A DNA stretch of 64,000 bases from Podospora bellae-mahoneyi (taxonomy: Eukaryota; Ascomycota; Sordariomycetes; Sordariales; Podosporaceae). A program made the translations under genes and the position numbers. Where the stretch lies: positions 3,534,001 through 3,598,000 of the forward strand of contig NC_085881.1 in NCBI RefSeq assembly GCF_035222275.1, read 5' to 3'. The notes below the pieces were generated by a model. That model did no database searches and was not told the origin of the DNA. It worked only from the letters and a program-made list of their open reading frames with translations. Below are positions 1-11,262 of the stretch, in pieces; positions within the stretch are counted from its first letter, which is position 1; every line of letters starts with the position of its first letter.

Positions 1-1617
1 GTCCGGTTCGTCCTTGCCGCGTCGGAGGATGAGTCCACCACCGCCATACCAAACGAGCCTTTTATCGACCACGGCGTTATGACCGCCCAGAGTGGTCTCT
101 TCAAGGGTCGTTCCTCTCAGGAAGCAGGCGAGATGCTCGTGCGTATTCTTGAAGAGGCTGAACTGGCCAAGCCGGTGGAGAAGTGGCGGTTGAGGGATTG
201 GTTGGTCAGCAGGCAGAGGTACTGGGGGACGCCGATCCCGATTATTCACTGCGGTTCTTGCGGTGCGGTGCCCGTTCCGGAGGAGGAGCTACCGGTAGAG
301 TTGCCAGAGGTGGATGAGCACTGGGCTGGAAAAAAGACGGGTAACCCGCTTGAGACAGTGGAGGAGTGGGTGAATACGTCTTGTCCTCAATGCCACGGCC
401 CGGCGAGGAGGGATACGGACACGATGGATACGTTTGTTGATTCGAGCTGGTATTTTGCGAGGTTTATCGACCCGCACAATGATGAGGTGCCGTTTTCGAG
501 GGAAAAGGCAAGGAAGATGCTGCCTGTTGATCTCTACATTGGCGGGATTGAGCACGCCATCTTGCACCTTTTGTACTCGAGGTTTATTTACAAGTTTCTC
601 ATGGGTTCGACGCTGGTTGGGGAGACGGAAGGGGTGCAGGAGCCGTTCAAGCGGTTGATTACACAGGGGATGGTGCACGGAAAGACGTACACTGACCCTG
701 CCACGGGGAAATTCCTCAAGCCTGACGAGGTTGATCTCACTGATCCGGCCAGACCGAGGGTTGTGAGGACGGGGGAGGTGGCGGGGGTGAGTTATGAGAA
801 GATGTCCAAGAGCAAGTACAATGGTGTTGATCCTACCGATGTGATCAACTTGCACGGCGCGGATGCGACAAGGGCGCACATGCTTTTCCAGGCGCCGGTT
901 AGTGAGGTGCTGGATTGGGATGGGGACAAGATTGTGGGGGTTACGAGGTGGTTGGGGAGGGTTTGGGAGCTTGTTCAGCGGGTTTCGACTATCTTATCAT
1001 CGGCCTCGGTGAGGGAGTTTTTTGAGCAAGAAGCGGCTAGATTGGGAACGATGAAGGAAAAGGAACTCCAACAGTGGGATAAAGCTGCGAGGGTGTGGAG
1101 GGAGGTGCAAAAGACTGTTGAGAGTGTGACGGGGTCGTACGAAAAGGTTTACGCGCTGAACACGGTGGTGTCGGATTTGATGATTTTGACGAATGTGATT
1201 ATCGAGGAGGAGAAGGGTGTGCCGGATGGGGTGAAGAGGGAGGCGGTGGAAGGGCTGGTGAGGATGATGGCGCCGATTACGCCTGCTTTTGCGGAGGAGT
1301 GCTGGGCTGTTCTTCATCCTGGTGAGACGTCGATTTTTAAGAGTGAGAAGGGGAGGTTTCCGGTCGCGGATGGGACAGTGGATTTGCTGCAGCCGAGGAA
1401 GCAGGTTTGTGCGGTGCAGGTGAATGGGAGGTTGAAGTTTGCGGCCGAGATTGCGGTGCCGCCTGAGGGGTTGGGAGAGGAGGAGAGGAGGGAGTGGGTT
1501 GTTGGGGAGGTGCTGAAGACGGAGGAGGGGAGGAAGAAGTTTGAGGGTGTTGATGTTGGAAAAGCAAAGAAGGTGGTGGTGATCAAGGGTGGGAAGTTGG
1601 TGAACTTTGTTATGTGA
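1..1617 (+). CDS. leu-5/NAM2: Mitochondrial leucyl-tRNA synthetase, C-terminal part (5' end outside window)
   Basis: Class I aminoacyl-tRNA synthetase that charges mitochondrial tRNA-Leu. The reading frame is open from base 1, so the gene enters from the left and the ATG at 79 is internal. The visible part has the RYWGTPIPI segment, a CGSC...CPQC zinc-type module, the LeuRS-typical [14 protein letters not shown] stretch, and the KMSKS catalytic loop at 799-813. An anticodon-binding helical domain and the C-terminal domain follow. The HIGH motif and most of the editing domain lie upstream of the window. The bacterial-type layout, with the zinc module before KMSKS, fits the mitochondrial rather than the cytosolic enzyme. 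Family members (yeast Nam2, Neurospora leu-5) can also assist group I intron splicing; that role is only inferred here. Its 3' end converges on the HemK gene. Confidence 0.93.
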   Translation, partial: VRFVLAASEDESTTAIPNEPFIDHGVMTAQSGLFKGRSSQEAGEMLVRILEEAELAKPVEKWRLRDWLVSRQRYWGTPIPIIHCGSCGAVPVPEEELPVELPEVDEHWAGKKTGNPLETVEEWVNTSCPQCHGPARRDTDTMDTFVDSSWYFARFIDPHNDEVPFSREKARKMLPVDLYIGGIEHAILHLLYSRFIYKFLMGSTLVGETEGVQEPFKRLITQGMVHGKTYTDPATGKFLKPDEVDLTDPARPRVVRTGEVAGVSYEKMSKSKYNGVDPTDVINLHGADATRAHMLFQAPVSEVLDWDGDKIVGVTRWLGRVWELVQRVSTILSSASVREFFEQEAARLGTMKEKELQQWDKAARVWREVQKTVESVTGSYEKVYALNTVVSDLMILTNVIIEEEKGVPDGVKREAVEGLVRMMAPITPAFAEECWAVLHPGETSIFKSEKGRFPVADGTVDLLQPRKQVCAVQVNGRLKFAAEIAVPPEGLGEEERREWVVGEVLKTEEGRKKFEGVDVGKAKKVVVIKGGKLVNFVM

Positions 1618-2340
1618 TGTGGGATGAAAAAGATGACTTGTATTTTTATTGTATTGATGGAGTGGTAAACACCAAAATAAATGAGCGATAGATTATGCTC
1701 ATTCCTTGGACTTTCTTCTCCTGGGTGTAGAGGAAGGAAAAAGCTCACCGGCCAGCTCCGTAGAGGTGGCCAGCTACGAAACCCTCGGTAGGGTTTGCTT
1801 CGCAGTTGGGTGTTGTTGTTGATTTGGGGGGGTCGGTCGATATCCTTGAAGGCCATCTTGAGAGACAGGGCCTCACTGAGGAATCGAACTCATGCGTCCA
1901 CGGAGCCCTGTTTCCAGGGGGGCATTGTTCATTGCCTGATCCGGGCCACCTACGTCTTACCCGCTGAGCCATCTGACCATTCCAGTTTCCAGAGGAGTGC
2001 GTAGGTGGTTGTTGGAAGGAGCATGGTTAACCTAATATATAAACCATGGGTTGCTCTTGCCTGCTCTTGCTCTTGCTCTTGCCGTGAGGCATGGGGTGTT
2101 TCTGAGGAAGGTGCGACTTCCATGACCTCGGGAGCAAGTGCCACGATGGCTACCTTCCGTGATACCCTCCAGTCCTGGAAGGAAGTCCACCGCAGATTGA
2201 GGAAATGAGGAGCTTAAGTATAAACAACCGGTTTGCGATCATCATTTTGACGTTTGTGGAACGAGATCGGATGGTGGGATTAACACTTCAACAAATCACA
2301 CCACACCACCACTCAAACCACCCCCTCCCCAACGGTCTTG
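1618..2340. other. Intergenic region between convergent LeuRS and HemK genes
   Basis: No protein gene is recognised here. Most of the stretch should be the two 3' UTRs. A tRNA-like remnant on the minus strand is listed separately, and a short CTTGCT/CTCTTG-type repeat lies near 2053-2082. Confidence 0.6.
1872..1978 (-). tRNA. Possible degenerate or intron-containing tRNA-like sequence
   Basis: Read on the minus strand there is a near-perfect pol III A box (TGGCTCAGCGGGT, about 1959-1971) and, about 70 nt downstream, a B box (AGTTCGATTCC, about 1881-1891). The T-arm has a 4-bp TGAG/CTCA stem with one extra loop base. The 5' acceptor (GGTCAGA) has no matching 3' strand and the D stem is imperfect, so this is probably a decayed tRNA or a tRNA-derived relic rather than a working gene. 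I could not assign an anticodon. Confidence 0.22.
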
Positions 2341-3419
2341 TCAATAATCCTTCCTCCAAAAATACACCCCCCTCCCATTCCCCCTCCCCTTCACCTCGAC
2401 CTTCTCCTCATTATTCCTCAGCGATATCCTCTCCTTTTCCTCCCTCTCAGGATCATCCCTCCAAATCTCCACCGTCCCCGCATAATTCTTCAGCTCCCCT
2501 CCCCTAACAACCATCTCCGCCACCCTCGTCGCCTGCTCTACATCCCCCACCTCAAAAAGCACCCTTTTCGGCTGGAGGACACTCACAATCTCGAGCAACC
2601 TTGCATAAAACACATCCTCCGGCAGGCATACATACCCTTTTCCTAGGTTCACATCCGGAACAAGAGCGAGTTTAGGCTCGTATAACCGGACAGAACGTTC
2701 AGTGTTTTTGTTGAAGCCAGCGGGGGAGATGTAAGGGGGATTTGATGTCAGGATGTCCAACTCTCCCGAGGAAAAGGGGAGGGAAGAGAGGAAGGAAGGA
2801 GAAAAAATGTCGGATTTGGTAAAGGTTATGCTTTTGGAGGCGGAAAGGGGGAGGTGGGAGAGGGAGATGTTGTGGGAGAGGTTTTGGCGGGAGAGGGAGA
2901 TGGCGAGGGGGGAGATGTCGACTCCGAGGATTTGGCTGGTGGACGGGAGGAGGGAAGCTATCAAAAGGGGGATGCAGCCTGTTCCTGTGCAGAGGTCGAG
3001 GATTTTGAGGGGGGAGGACGAAAAGGGAAGGAGGGTGGTGAGGTGGGTTATTATGGATTCGGTTTCTGGTCTGGTCATTTAAGGTGGATTAGTTTGGATA
3101 TAAGTACCAAGGAAGATGGAAGGGTGAAGAGGGCATACCGTGGGATGAGAACACCTGGTTTGCAGAGGATATCAAGGGGGCCGAAGGGTTGGTTGCCGAG
3201 GATGTATTGTAATGGTATCCCCTTTTCCCGCTTGAGGCAAGCTTGCCATATTCCAAGCTTTCGGGGCACGAGGGAATCGGTTGAGTTGACGTGCTCTTTT
3301 ATCCAGCGGAGTTCGTTGGCGGTTGAGTCCAGGGTTCGGCAGACGGGCAGAAGCAGGGGAGCAAAGGGTGATATTTGGTTCCGGGCTTGTCGAAATAGAG
3401 ATGGTGCGAGTCGGGGCAT
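2341..3419 (-). CDS. MTQ1: HemK-family release factor glutamine methyltransferase (MTQ1-like)
   Basis: S-adenosylmethionine-dependent N5-glutamine methyltransferase that modifies the GGQ motif of a peptide release factor, probably the mitochondrial one. Exons on the minus strand are 3419-3139 and 3070-2341, with a 68-nt intron (GTATGC donor, CTAAT branch). Splicing rebuilds the family motif IPRPETE across the junction, which fixes the splice sites. The 336-residue product has an N-terminal helical domain, the SAM-binding LDLCTGTGC, VDIS, and the catalytic SNPPYIS. The C-terminal tail is rich in Glu/Arg. It is convergent with LeuRS and divergent from AIM32. MTQ2-type enzymes are shorter and lack the N-terminal domain, so MTQ1 is preferred. 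Confidence 0.9.
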
Positions 3420-3846
3420 TTTGATCTTGGGTGTGTGGGTGAGATAGATATCGTGATTTGGGCTGAGATGAGAACTGACATGAGTGAGCTGCTGGTGAGG
3501 CGAAAGGAAGAATTTTGAGCTACGAACCCCGGAATCGATGATGGTATTTCAGAATAAATAATGAGATTTTTGAGTAAATGACTACATTCAACAGTTTCAA
3601 AAGCACCCTTTTGGCTGTTTACACATGTTGAGGTGAAGCTGTATCCTAGTGAAGTGAAATATTTTACTATCGGGTCTTCGTGTATATGCATACCCTGATA
3701 GCACCGAAACCTTTGGTTCACAAGAACTTGGATATGATTACGAATATACTTGAGACATAATCCACCAAGGAGCTCTCTGTCATCATGCAACTACAAACTG
3801 CGTCTTACCTGCCAAGACGTCCAACCCGCCCAGTCATTCCTTTGCC
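3420..3846. promoter_or_regulatory. Divergent promoter region of the HemK and AIM32-like genes
   Basis: A 427-bp intergene between two start codons that point away from each other. Both products are expected in mitochondria, so it may be a shared promoter. No consensus site was identified. Confidence 0.4.
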
Positions 3847-4985
3847 ATGATACTGCAACGAGTAGTTCAGGTGTGCGCCAGACCAATAACCCTGAGAGGG
3901 TTTGCGACCAAAGCGAAGTCACCACCATCATTCCCGACAACGCCGACATGTCCCTCGCCAACATGTGCATGCGCACCCACCCCCGAGTTTCCCGAGGGGT
4001 TTGAAATTGACCACAAGACAAATATCAATGGACTGATTTCCAACTACGCGCAACATGTCCTGGTTTGCACGGGCAAAGACGACTGGCCGTCCCGCATTGA
4101 GGACGACAGCAGTGGTGATAACCTCGCTGCTGACCTGCGTGAGTTAGTTGGACGTGGGGGTCAGTTCAATGATGTATTCCCCCCCCTCCCCCCCGCCCTT
4201 TCGAGCCTCACACTTGCACGCTGATATTAACCATCGTCACAACATAGCCATTCCATAACATCTCAGTCCTCAACGCTTCATTCCCCTCATCGCCTGCTCC
4301 CAAATTACGGCCTGAGTTGCAGACCACGTCAGCTTACCTCCTCCCTTCATTCAAGTATGTCCCTTGGCTACCGCGAGTCTCATTTGATAGCGTTGAGGCA
4401 CTGGTGAGGGGCTATCTCCTCCCTGAAAAGCTGCACCCATTGCATGACGGGCTGTCACCCATTCACCGAGACCGTCTACTTCGCAAACCCGCCTATCAAA
4501 ACGCTCTGTACGGTGTTAAGGACGTCGATGAGGTTGTGGTGCTCATCTGTGGACATGGAGGGCGGGACCAGAGGTGTGGTGCTTATGGGCCACTGCTGAG
4601 GGGCGAGTTTGAGAAACGACTGCCTGAGAAGGGCATCGAGGTGGTTACAGGGCCGGTGGAGGTGGAGGTGGACGAGACAGTTCAGGCCTTGGAAGACGGG
4701 GAAGGGAAGAAGAAGGACGAAAGAGCCAAGACGGCGGCCAGAATTGGTTTGATCAGTCATATTGGTGGACATAAGTTTGCGGGCAATGTCATCATTTATA
4801 TACCTCCAAAGCAGACAACCAAGGATGGGGTGCGGCATCCGTTGGCTGGTCATGGGATCTGGTATGGGAGGGTTGAGCCGAGACATATTGAGGGCATCGT
4901 GGAGGAGACAATATTGCAGGGAAAGGTGGTAGAAGAGCTCTTCAGGGGAGGTATCACTCAGGATGGAAAGATTCTGCGACTTTGA
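3847..4985 (+). CDS. AIM32: AIM32-like sucrase/ferredoxin-domain (thioredoxin-like ferredoxin) protein
   Basis: Member of the Apd1/Aim32 family, thioredoxin-like [2Fe-2S] proteins; yeast Aim32 is mitochondrial. Exons are 3847-4173 and 4248-4985, with a 74-nt intron (GTATTC donor). The junction joins GRGGQFND to PFHNISVLNASFP, which keeps frame and matches the family pattern. The 354-residue product has a basic, hydroxylated N-terminus consistent with a mitochondrial presequence. It carries the conserved DDWPSRIE, CGHGGRDQRCG (cluster-ligand region), HIGGHKFAGN and GIWYGRVEP motifs. The C-terminus is close to the last motif, as in the family. CYC2 follows 214 bp downstream on the same strand. 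An alternative earlier donor at 4139 would drop conserved residues and was set aside. Confidence 0.88.
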
Positions 4986-5199
4986 TGTGGCAGAGCTGGT
5001 AAGGTAGTCCGTAGATATAGTGGCTGCATATGACAGTCTCCATTGTCGGGGTCTAGGATCGGATAGATGCATATGCACGGACCCTTTTTCATTCTGGCCC
5101 CCATCTTCCATTGACACTCACCTCGCTTGGTCTTTGGTTCTTTGACCTTCTCCCGGATACAGAAAACGACTTTACCGTACACGATCTTGTGCCCTGGAG

Positions 5200-6942
5200 A
5201 TGTCGGGAAGACTCGTCTCATCGGGCATACGCCTGCCAAAACACGTTGCTGGAGATGGGAGACTCGACCCCATGAAGATCTCGCTCTCATCACATGCTCA
5301 ACGACAGACATTACAAAGAATATACACGCAAAGGTCCCAGCATCGCCAATTTCATGTCTCACCTTCTCAGGCAGCAAAATCTAGATTTGACTCCCCCAAG
5401 TCGGAGAAAGATGAATCCAGATTCGCCGCTGCCAAGTCGAAGGAAAATGCTCCAAAATCAACCCCAGAGCCAAATGCAGCCCAAGACCAGGGGGAGCCAC
5501 GCGTCACCAGGAAGGAGGTGAAGCGAGAGCGAACGAAAATACTCCTAGAACAACGGGAACAGAAAGTCCGAGAGCTAGAAGCACAAGAGAAAGAAAGACT
5601 AGAACAGGAAAAACAAGAGGCAGAGAGAGCGGAACAAGAGAGGCAAGAGCTCAAACGACTGGTCAAGGAACAACTAGGCCTAGAAACAGAAAACCCAGCA
5701 AAAGAGGAGAAGAGCCGGTCAGAGCAGAGTTCGAATGTCGTCCGCAACATTTTCTTTTCCGGAGTTGCCTCGGCCGGTGCCCTCGTCTTATGGGAGATGT
5801 GGAGGTTTGCTTACAGCACCGAGCCACTCAACGACCAGAAGTTTTCACCATTTGAGATTGTTGACCGGCAACAAGTGTCTCCTACGGCCTTTATCATCAC
5901 CGTCAAGCCGGTTGTATCACGCCTGGGCGGTCTCGCCAGCCAGTGGAAGCTGGCATGGCTCGAGACGCTCCAGCACAAACTTGCGTGGGAAGGTACCTGG
6001 GCTGTTGAGATCAAACAGCCCGAACTCCAAGTTGCGAGAGATTACACCCCCTTGCCGGAGCTGGATGTACTTAGTGCTACAAACGAGTACGACACTCGCG
6101 GCCGTATCGAACTCTTCCAGCTGCTCAAGGGTCTCTTCTCCCCACAACAATCCATTCCCACGTTCAAGTTCCTAATCAGGAGAACAGAAGGCGGGGAGGT
6201 GAGCAGCTGGCTAAGCCGCAGAAAAGTGGGGGACACCATTGAACTACGCGGACCACACCAGAGCTTCAATGTCGTCGCCCGGGCGGGGTACAAGGAAGCG
6301 GAAGAGCCCAAAAGGGTCGTGTTTCTCGCCGGCGGAACAGGCATAGCACCAGCCCTCCAAGCAGCCGGGAGCCTCTTCCGGGAACACGGACAAACCTTGA
6401 AGAAAATGCCCCAAGTCGACATTATATGGGCCAACCGGTCAAAAGAGGACATCAAGACCGACAACCCTGTCATTAAGCTTCTCGAGAAACTGAAGGAAAT
6501 GTCTCGAGGGAAGATCAACTATGTTTGCGTTGTGGATGAGGAGCGGAGATTCATCACCGCGAATGATATCGTCGCCAAGACGCAAATCACACCGCCGCGA
6601 AAGTCATGGTTTTGGAATTCTTCAAAGGCCGAATCAACCCCGTCAAAAGACGATGTCAACTGCTACTACCACTCCTCAAAACACCTGATTACTTCTGCGG
6701 GTGAGGACTATGAGAAGGTTGATGGGGAGAACCCACGACGGCAGTGCGCCTGCCCTGTTGGAAGGCCGAGCTTTAAGAATCTGCTTATGGTGTCTGGGCC
6801 CGAGGGTTTCAACAATCACTTTGCTGGACCAAAGTATTGGGCTGACGGCAAGGAGAGGCAGGGCCCGGTTGGGGGTGTTATTGGGGAGTTGGCGAAGAAG
6901 TACCCAAGTTTGGCGAGCGATTGGCTTGTGTTGAAGCTGTAA
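5200..6942 (+). CDS. CYC2: CYC2-like mitochondrial FAD-dependent oxidoreductase
   Basis: Predicted inner-membrane flavoprotein of the ferredoxin/cytochrome b5 reductase fold. Yeast Cyc2 is needed for maturation of cytochrome c. One 580-codon exon. An N-terminal presequence-like region is followed by a Lys/Glu/Arg-rich coiled coil (about residues 100-165). A single membrane segment lies near residue 181-200 (NIFFSGVASAGALVLWE). The FAD-binding part has RDYTPLPEL in place of the usual RxYT/S motif, and the NAD-type nucleotide-binding motif is AGGTGIAP near residue 377. The C-terminal half has two inserts relative to a minimal reductase, one with several cysteines (CYYHSS, QCACPVG). ATG 5200 is the first in frame; a second at about residue 25 is possible. 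Confidence 0.85.
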   Translation: MSGRLVSSGIRLPKHVAGDGRLDPMKISLSSHAQRQTLQRIYTQRSQHRQFHVSPSQAAKSRFDSPKSEKDESRFAAAKSKENAPKSTPEPNAAQDQGEPRVTRKEVKRERTKILLEQREQKVRELEAQEKERLEQEKQEAERAEQERQELKRLVKEQLGLETENPAKEEKSRSEQSSNVVRNIFFSGVASAGALVLWEMWRFAYSTEPLNDQKFSPFEIVDRQQVSPTAFIITVKPVVSRLGGLASQWKLAWLETLQHKLAWEGTWAVEIKQPELQVARDYTPLPELDVLSATNEYDTRGRIELFQLLKGLFSPQQSIPTFKFLIRRTEGGEVSSWLSRRKVGDTIELRGPHQSFNVVARAGYKEAEEPKRVVFLAGGTGIAPALQAAGSLFREHGQTLKKMPQVDIIWANRSKEDIKTDNPVIKLLEKLKEMSRGKINYVCVVDEERRFITANDIVAKTQITPPRKSWFWNSSKAESTPSKDDVNCYYHSSKHLITSAGEDYEKVDGENPRRQCACPVGRPSFKNLLMVSGPEGFNNHFAGPKYWADGKERQGPVGGVIGELAKKYPSLASDWLVLKL

Positions 6943-7244
6943 TCAAGCAGGATCACGTAACCTTGGAGCAGGTTATATGCCATGTAGGAGGTACGTAGAG
7001 GGGCCAGCAAGACACTTTTGGTTTGGGTGGCGGACCAGAAAGAATCTAATGCTAGATATTGTTGGTTGAGCACCAGTCACCACAACATGGCCATAAAATT
7101 CTAACGAGTAGAACATGAAGAGAAACTTCCTAGCTGTTTAGGAACCTTCTCTCCCCACATAAACGCCATCCAATGCAGTTAAATAGGTAAATGACAAAGC
7201 CCGCACCAACCACACCATGCTTCTTCATCCCTATCTTCCCCCCT
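6943..7244. other. Intergenic region between convergent CYC2 and NEO1
   Basis: About 300 bp expected to hold both 3' UTRs. No other feature was seen. Confidence 0.5.
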
Positions 7245-10200
7245 TCAAATCCCCTGAACCTTTCTGTAAGAAGGCGGCTTCATAGTCCGTTGAATCACCT
7301 TTGCCGCCCAAGTTGGGATCAAGCTCATGGCCAGGATCGCCGCAACTCTCCAGTAAAAGCCCCTACCGTACTTGTTAGCCACTGACCCCTCCACCCAAAA
7401 TACACAGCAAGGAAAGAAAAACTTACACCTCCATCAAAAACCCCAAATCAAAATACCCTCCCAAAAACGGCACACTTCCCACAAACACCAAAAACGTGCC
7501 CACAATCGACACCACCATCACCCAATGCCACGTCGTAATCTCCACCGCCACCATCAACAGCTCGTTCAGCACCAGCACGGTATAACTAACCGCCACCATC
7601 CTCGGGCTATCCACCTCGGTCAAGACCTGGCTCAACCCCTGAATCAGACACCCCTGGTAAATCGACACAAACACCCACACAAAAAAAGTCCGGTAGCTCA
7701 AGCTCCTGCCCTCGGTCAATTCTTTGTACAGCTCCGGATACAGGTTCGCCAGCTCCTCGTCCACATCCTTGTCCAGGACAAGACTCAGCACCGGTGCCGC
7801 CGTGTAGATGGTGGCGTACCCGACCATCAACCAGTCTTTGTACAACCCCAACGGCTCAAAGTCGACCGCGATGCTAAACATTGTCTGGCACACCGCAATG
7901 ATCAACCCTCTGTGGATCACAAACTGGGCCAACTTGGCGCTTCGTTTGTACGAGTTCCTCCCGTGCCACACCAGCAGCTTGGTCAAGTGACAAAACTGCT
8001 CGATGCTGAAATCAGCCGCAAGACTGGCCTGTCGTCCTTCCTTGCCAACGATACCAACCCCTACATCCGCCGCCTGAATCATACTAACATCATTCCCTCC
8101 ATCCCCGATACAGCACACCCTCTTCTTGGTATACTCCTTGATCAGCCTCGCCACCTCCGCCTTTTGCGTCGGCGAGCACCGACAAGCAACAACCGTCGGC
8201 AACTTCACCGCCACACTGATAAACTCGGTCCGATAATGCGTCAAAAACAACCCCAAACTCTCCCCATCAATCAGTAAGCAGCTGTCCGGCTTGCTCCTCA
8301 AAAAGTCAATATGCTCCTGCGCGCTGTCCTTCCTCCTCAACTTCTCCACAGTATGTATATACTGCCCCCTCGCCACCAGCTTACTGCTCACACCTACACA
8401 CCTCGCCGTCTCAACCTTGTCCCCCGTCAGCATCCAAATCTTGATCCCCGCGTTCCTCAACAGCTCCAAACTAGGCTTCACATCCCTCTGCAGCTTATCC
8501 TCCACCCCTGTGACCCCAAGCAACTCCAAATCATGCTCCAGATACCGGCCCACCACCCCCTGCACCCCGGCCTCCCGTCCACTAATCGCCAAAGCCGCCC
8601 TCTTATACTCCTGCTCAAACTCCCTGTACTCCGCATTACTCAACCTCTTCCTCCCCACCACCAGCGTCCTCAGCCCCTCCCTAGCCATATTCGCAGTCTC
8701 CTCATCCAACCAATCATTCGCCGCCACAATCCCCGTCATGACCGTATCCGCCCCCTTTTGATAAAACCAAATCTCCCCATCCCCATCCCCTGTCTCATTC
8801 AACCTCTCTGCAAACCTAACCACAATGCCCATCCTCTTCCCCTCGCTCGTAAAAGGGAAAATGTCCAATATCCTCACCTTCACCACCACCCTCCCCGTCT
8901 CAGTACTCTCCAAAACAATACTCCTCCTGTCCCGATACGCCAACCTCAGCCCAACCGACTCAGTCCACTTCACAATCGCAATCTCATCCGGACTGCTCGC
9001 CTGATAAGAATTAACCATCCTCCCCGTCCTCTCATCCTCCTCCGTAGTAGGCGTAACGTTATGACACAGCGCCAGCGCCATCACCACATCCCTCACCCTC
9101 GACCCAATCTCCCTCCTCTGCCTCGTAGCCCCAGCCCCCATCCCCGCAGCGCTCGAGCTCGACGGCGTGGCCAAAGGCGGATTGGACACCTGGCTCAGAT
9201 TCGTAGCACCAAGATTAAACCCCTGCCTCACATACCCCGCCACCTCGTCCATCGCATCATTAGCATACGACACCGTCCCGACATGAATCTTCTTCATCTC
9301 CATGTCGTTTTGCGTCAATGTCCCCGTCTTGTCGCTGAGGAGATACTCGATCCTCCCCAAGTCCTCCGGTATCGTCGACGTCCTCACCACCGCGCCCGGG
9401 ATCCCGGGGTCCCGCTGGATAAACCATGAATAAACCGATTTTCCCATGTCGAGATTGACACGGAGGGAAATCGGCACGATGGTCGAGAACAGGACCAGAA
9501 ACTTCATAATCTTGATGTACCACACGTCAGTCTTTGTGTTGCCGAAACCTTCCGCCGCGACCAGGATGATGGACAGGGCGAGGGTGAGAAAGCAGAGGAT
9601 TTTGGTAAGCGAGTTGATTTCGTATTCGAGAAGGCCAGTCTTCGAGCGGGAGGGCGAGGTTGACAGGGCGGAGCGGGTTTGCGGGCCGCTGTAGATTACC
9701 ACCGCCAAGGTGGTGGCGTGTGAGGCAATGACCGTGTTGGCCCAGGCGGTGTTGTCGATGGAGAGGGGAGCTGCCTTGGCTTGCTCATCGCTGCTGGCAA
9801 AGGCGTTGGTGCTCACAGCATCCTGCCGTGTGGGCAGCAGCTCCAAGGTACCGGTGAACTCGTTGACCTTTCTGTCTGGCTTGCCAGCGGTGACGCGAAG
9901 GCGAACAAGCTCCTCGATTGGTAGGTTTTGCGAGAGGGGAGAGGCAAGACGTAATTTCCAGTCAGTTTCACCGTCGAGCTGGTCTGTTCTGATAAAGGTT
10001 TCTCCGTTTGAGCTTCCCTCAGCAGCTCCTCCGGCAGCGGACTCGACATCCTTTGAGCTGCCCTGCCCAGGATCGACAGGGTGATCGACCAGTAGCGACT
10101 CTTCTTTCGGTGGTGGTGCTTCCGGCTCTCCTTGGTGGGCCGCGGCTTCGTTTGAAAGACACTTTAGAACAATGACATCGGCCGGTACACGATGCCCCTT

Positions 10201-11262
10201 GCTGAGCTTCAGGACATCGCCCACCTTGAGATCCTTTGACTTTTTGCTGATTTCATGAACATGAGACGAAGCGAAGCGGTGTGAGCCGTCAGCCTCCATT
10301 TGCTCTTCCTCCTCTCTGATATCCGACAGTCTGTCCCCTTGTGGAATAGCACGTTTTGAACCTTTCCGTACGTGAGATGATTTGAGTGTTTTCCTTGACC
10401 GAAGATTCACGCTACCCACTCCTGGTTCGTCGAACTGCAGTACCGTATACAATTCAGAGTTGGCCTCATTGTCTCTCCTCCTCCTCTCGAGATCATCATA
10501 GGCTTCCTTCCCCAGAGTGATCACCAAAACAAACGCTAATGGCGCAATGTACGTGGAAAGATAACCGATTCTCAGCGCCGGAATGATCTGCGACAAGGCC
10601 ACCAACAAAAAGTACATGTTGAAGAAGAAGGAAAACTCGTTGTACAGCGTCACTGGCAAAAAGCTCCACGCTGTGTACTTGGCGTTTGATATCGAGTTTG
10701 GTGGGAACCGTATTACCTGTCGTGAGCCAACAGCCACCAGTCTGGATGACGATGGGTCGTCCTCTTCTTTTTCCTCTTCCTCTTGGTTGTCCTTGCCATG
10801 ATCTGCGCCTGTTCCCGACATGAAACTAGGCAGCCGGAGTCTCCCAACCCGAAGGGTGTCGGCAGTAAAAGATCGTCGTCGCCGCCGCGGGCCTGAACCA
10901 CCGCCGTGCTCGCTGAGCAGCGGGGCATCGTCTCTCCCGCCCGTGCTGGCATCGGAGTAGCGTGGGTTGTTTCCATCATCGTCCCTCAGAAGCGCCTCGG
11001 CGTCTTCCTCGCCTGCGGCCCGGCTGCGTCCCAGCTCGCCGTATCCATTCCGGTTAGCCCCTCGACGTAGGCCACCCATACGAAGCGTACGCAAAGCTAT
11101 CCTCGGAGCTCGTCGTTCGGTTTGTTTTGGCTGCTGACTGGCCTGCGAGGAGCCAGAGGCGGGAGTCGGGTCGAGTTCTTCGATATCGAGATCTAGTTCG
11201 GAGTCCGAGTCGTCCGGCGAGTCTGGCGGAGCAGACGGGTGGTACTGGCTTGGGGGAGGCAT
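7245..11262 (-). CDS. NEO1: NEO1-type P4-ATPase phospholipid flippase
   Basis: Aminophospholipid-translocating P-type ATPase of Golgi and endosomal membranes, required for membrane asymmetry and COPI-dependent traffic in yeast. A large exon (11262-7429) is joined to a short last exon (7370-7245). The join restores the conserved C-terminus with PPSYRKVQ. The product is about 1320 residues. Motifs seen are DGETDWKLR (about 427), the phosphorylated aspartate in DKTGTLTQND (about 644), and GDGGNDVSMI (about 1050). A cluster of membrane helices follows to the end. The N-terminus is long, acidic and disordered (DDSDSELDLDIEELD), as in fungal Neo1. No beta-subunit-binding signature is apparent, in line with Neo1/ATP9A acting without Cdc50. 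The last intron uses an unusual GTGTAAG donor. The gene is divergent from SEC16. Confidence 0.93.

Noticed and set aside
4139-4266. Alternative AIM32 intron with GTGAGT donor and acceptor at 4266
   Set aside because: Keeps frame but removes the conserved RELVGRGGQFND and PFHNIS segments; the 4174-4247 intron fits the family better.
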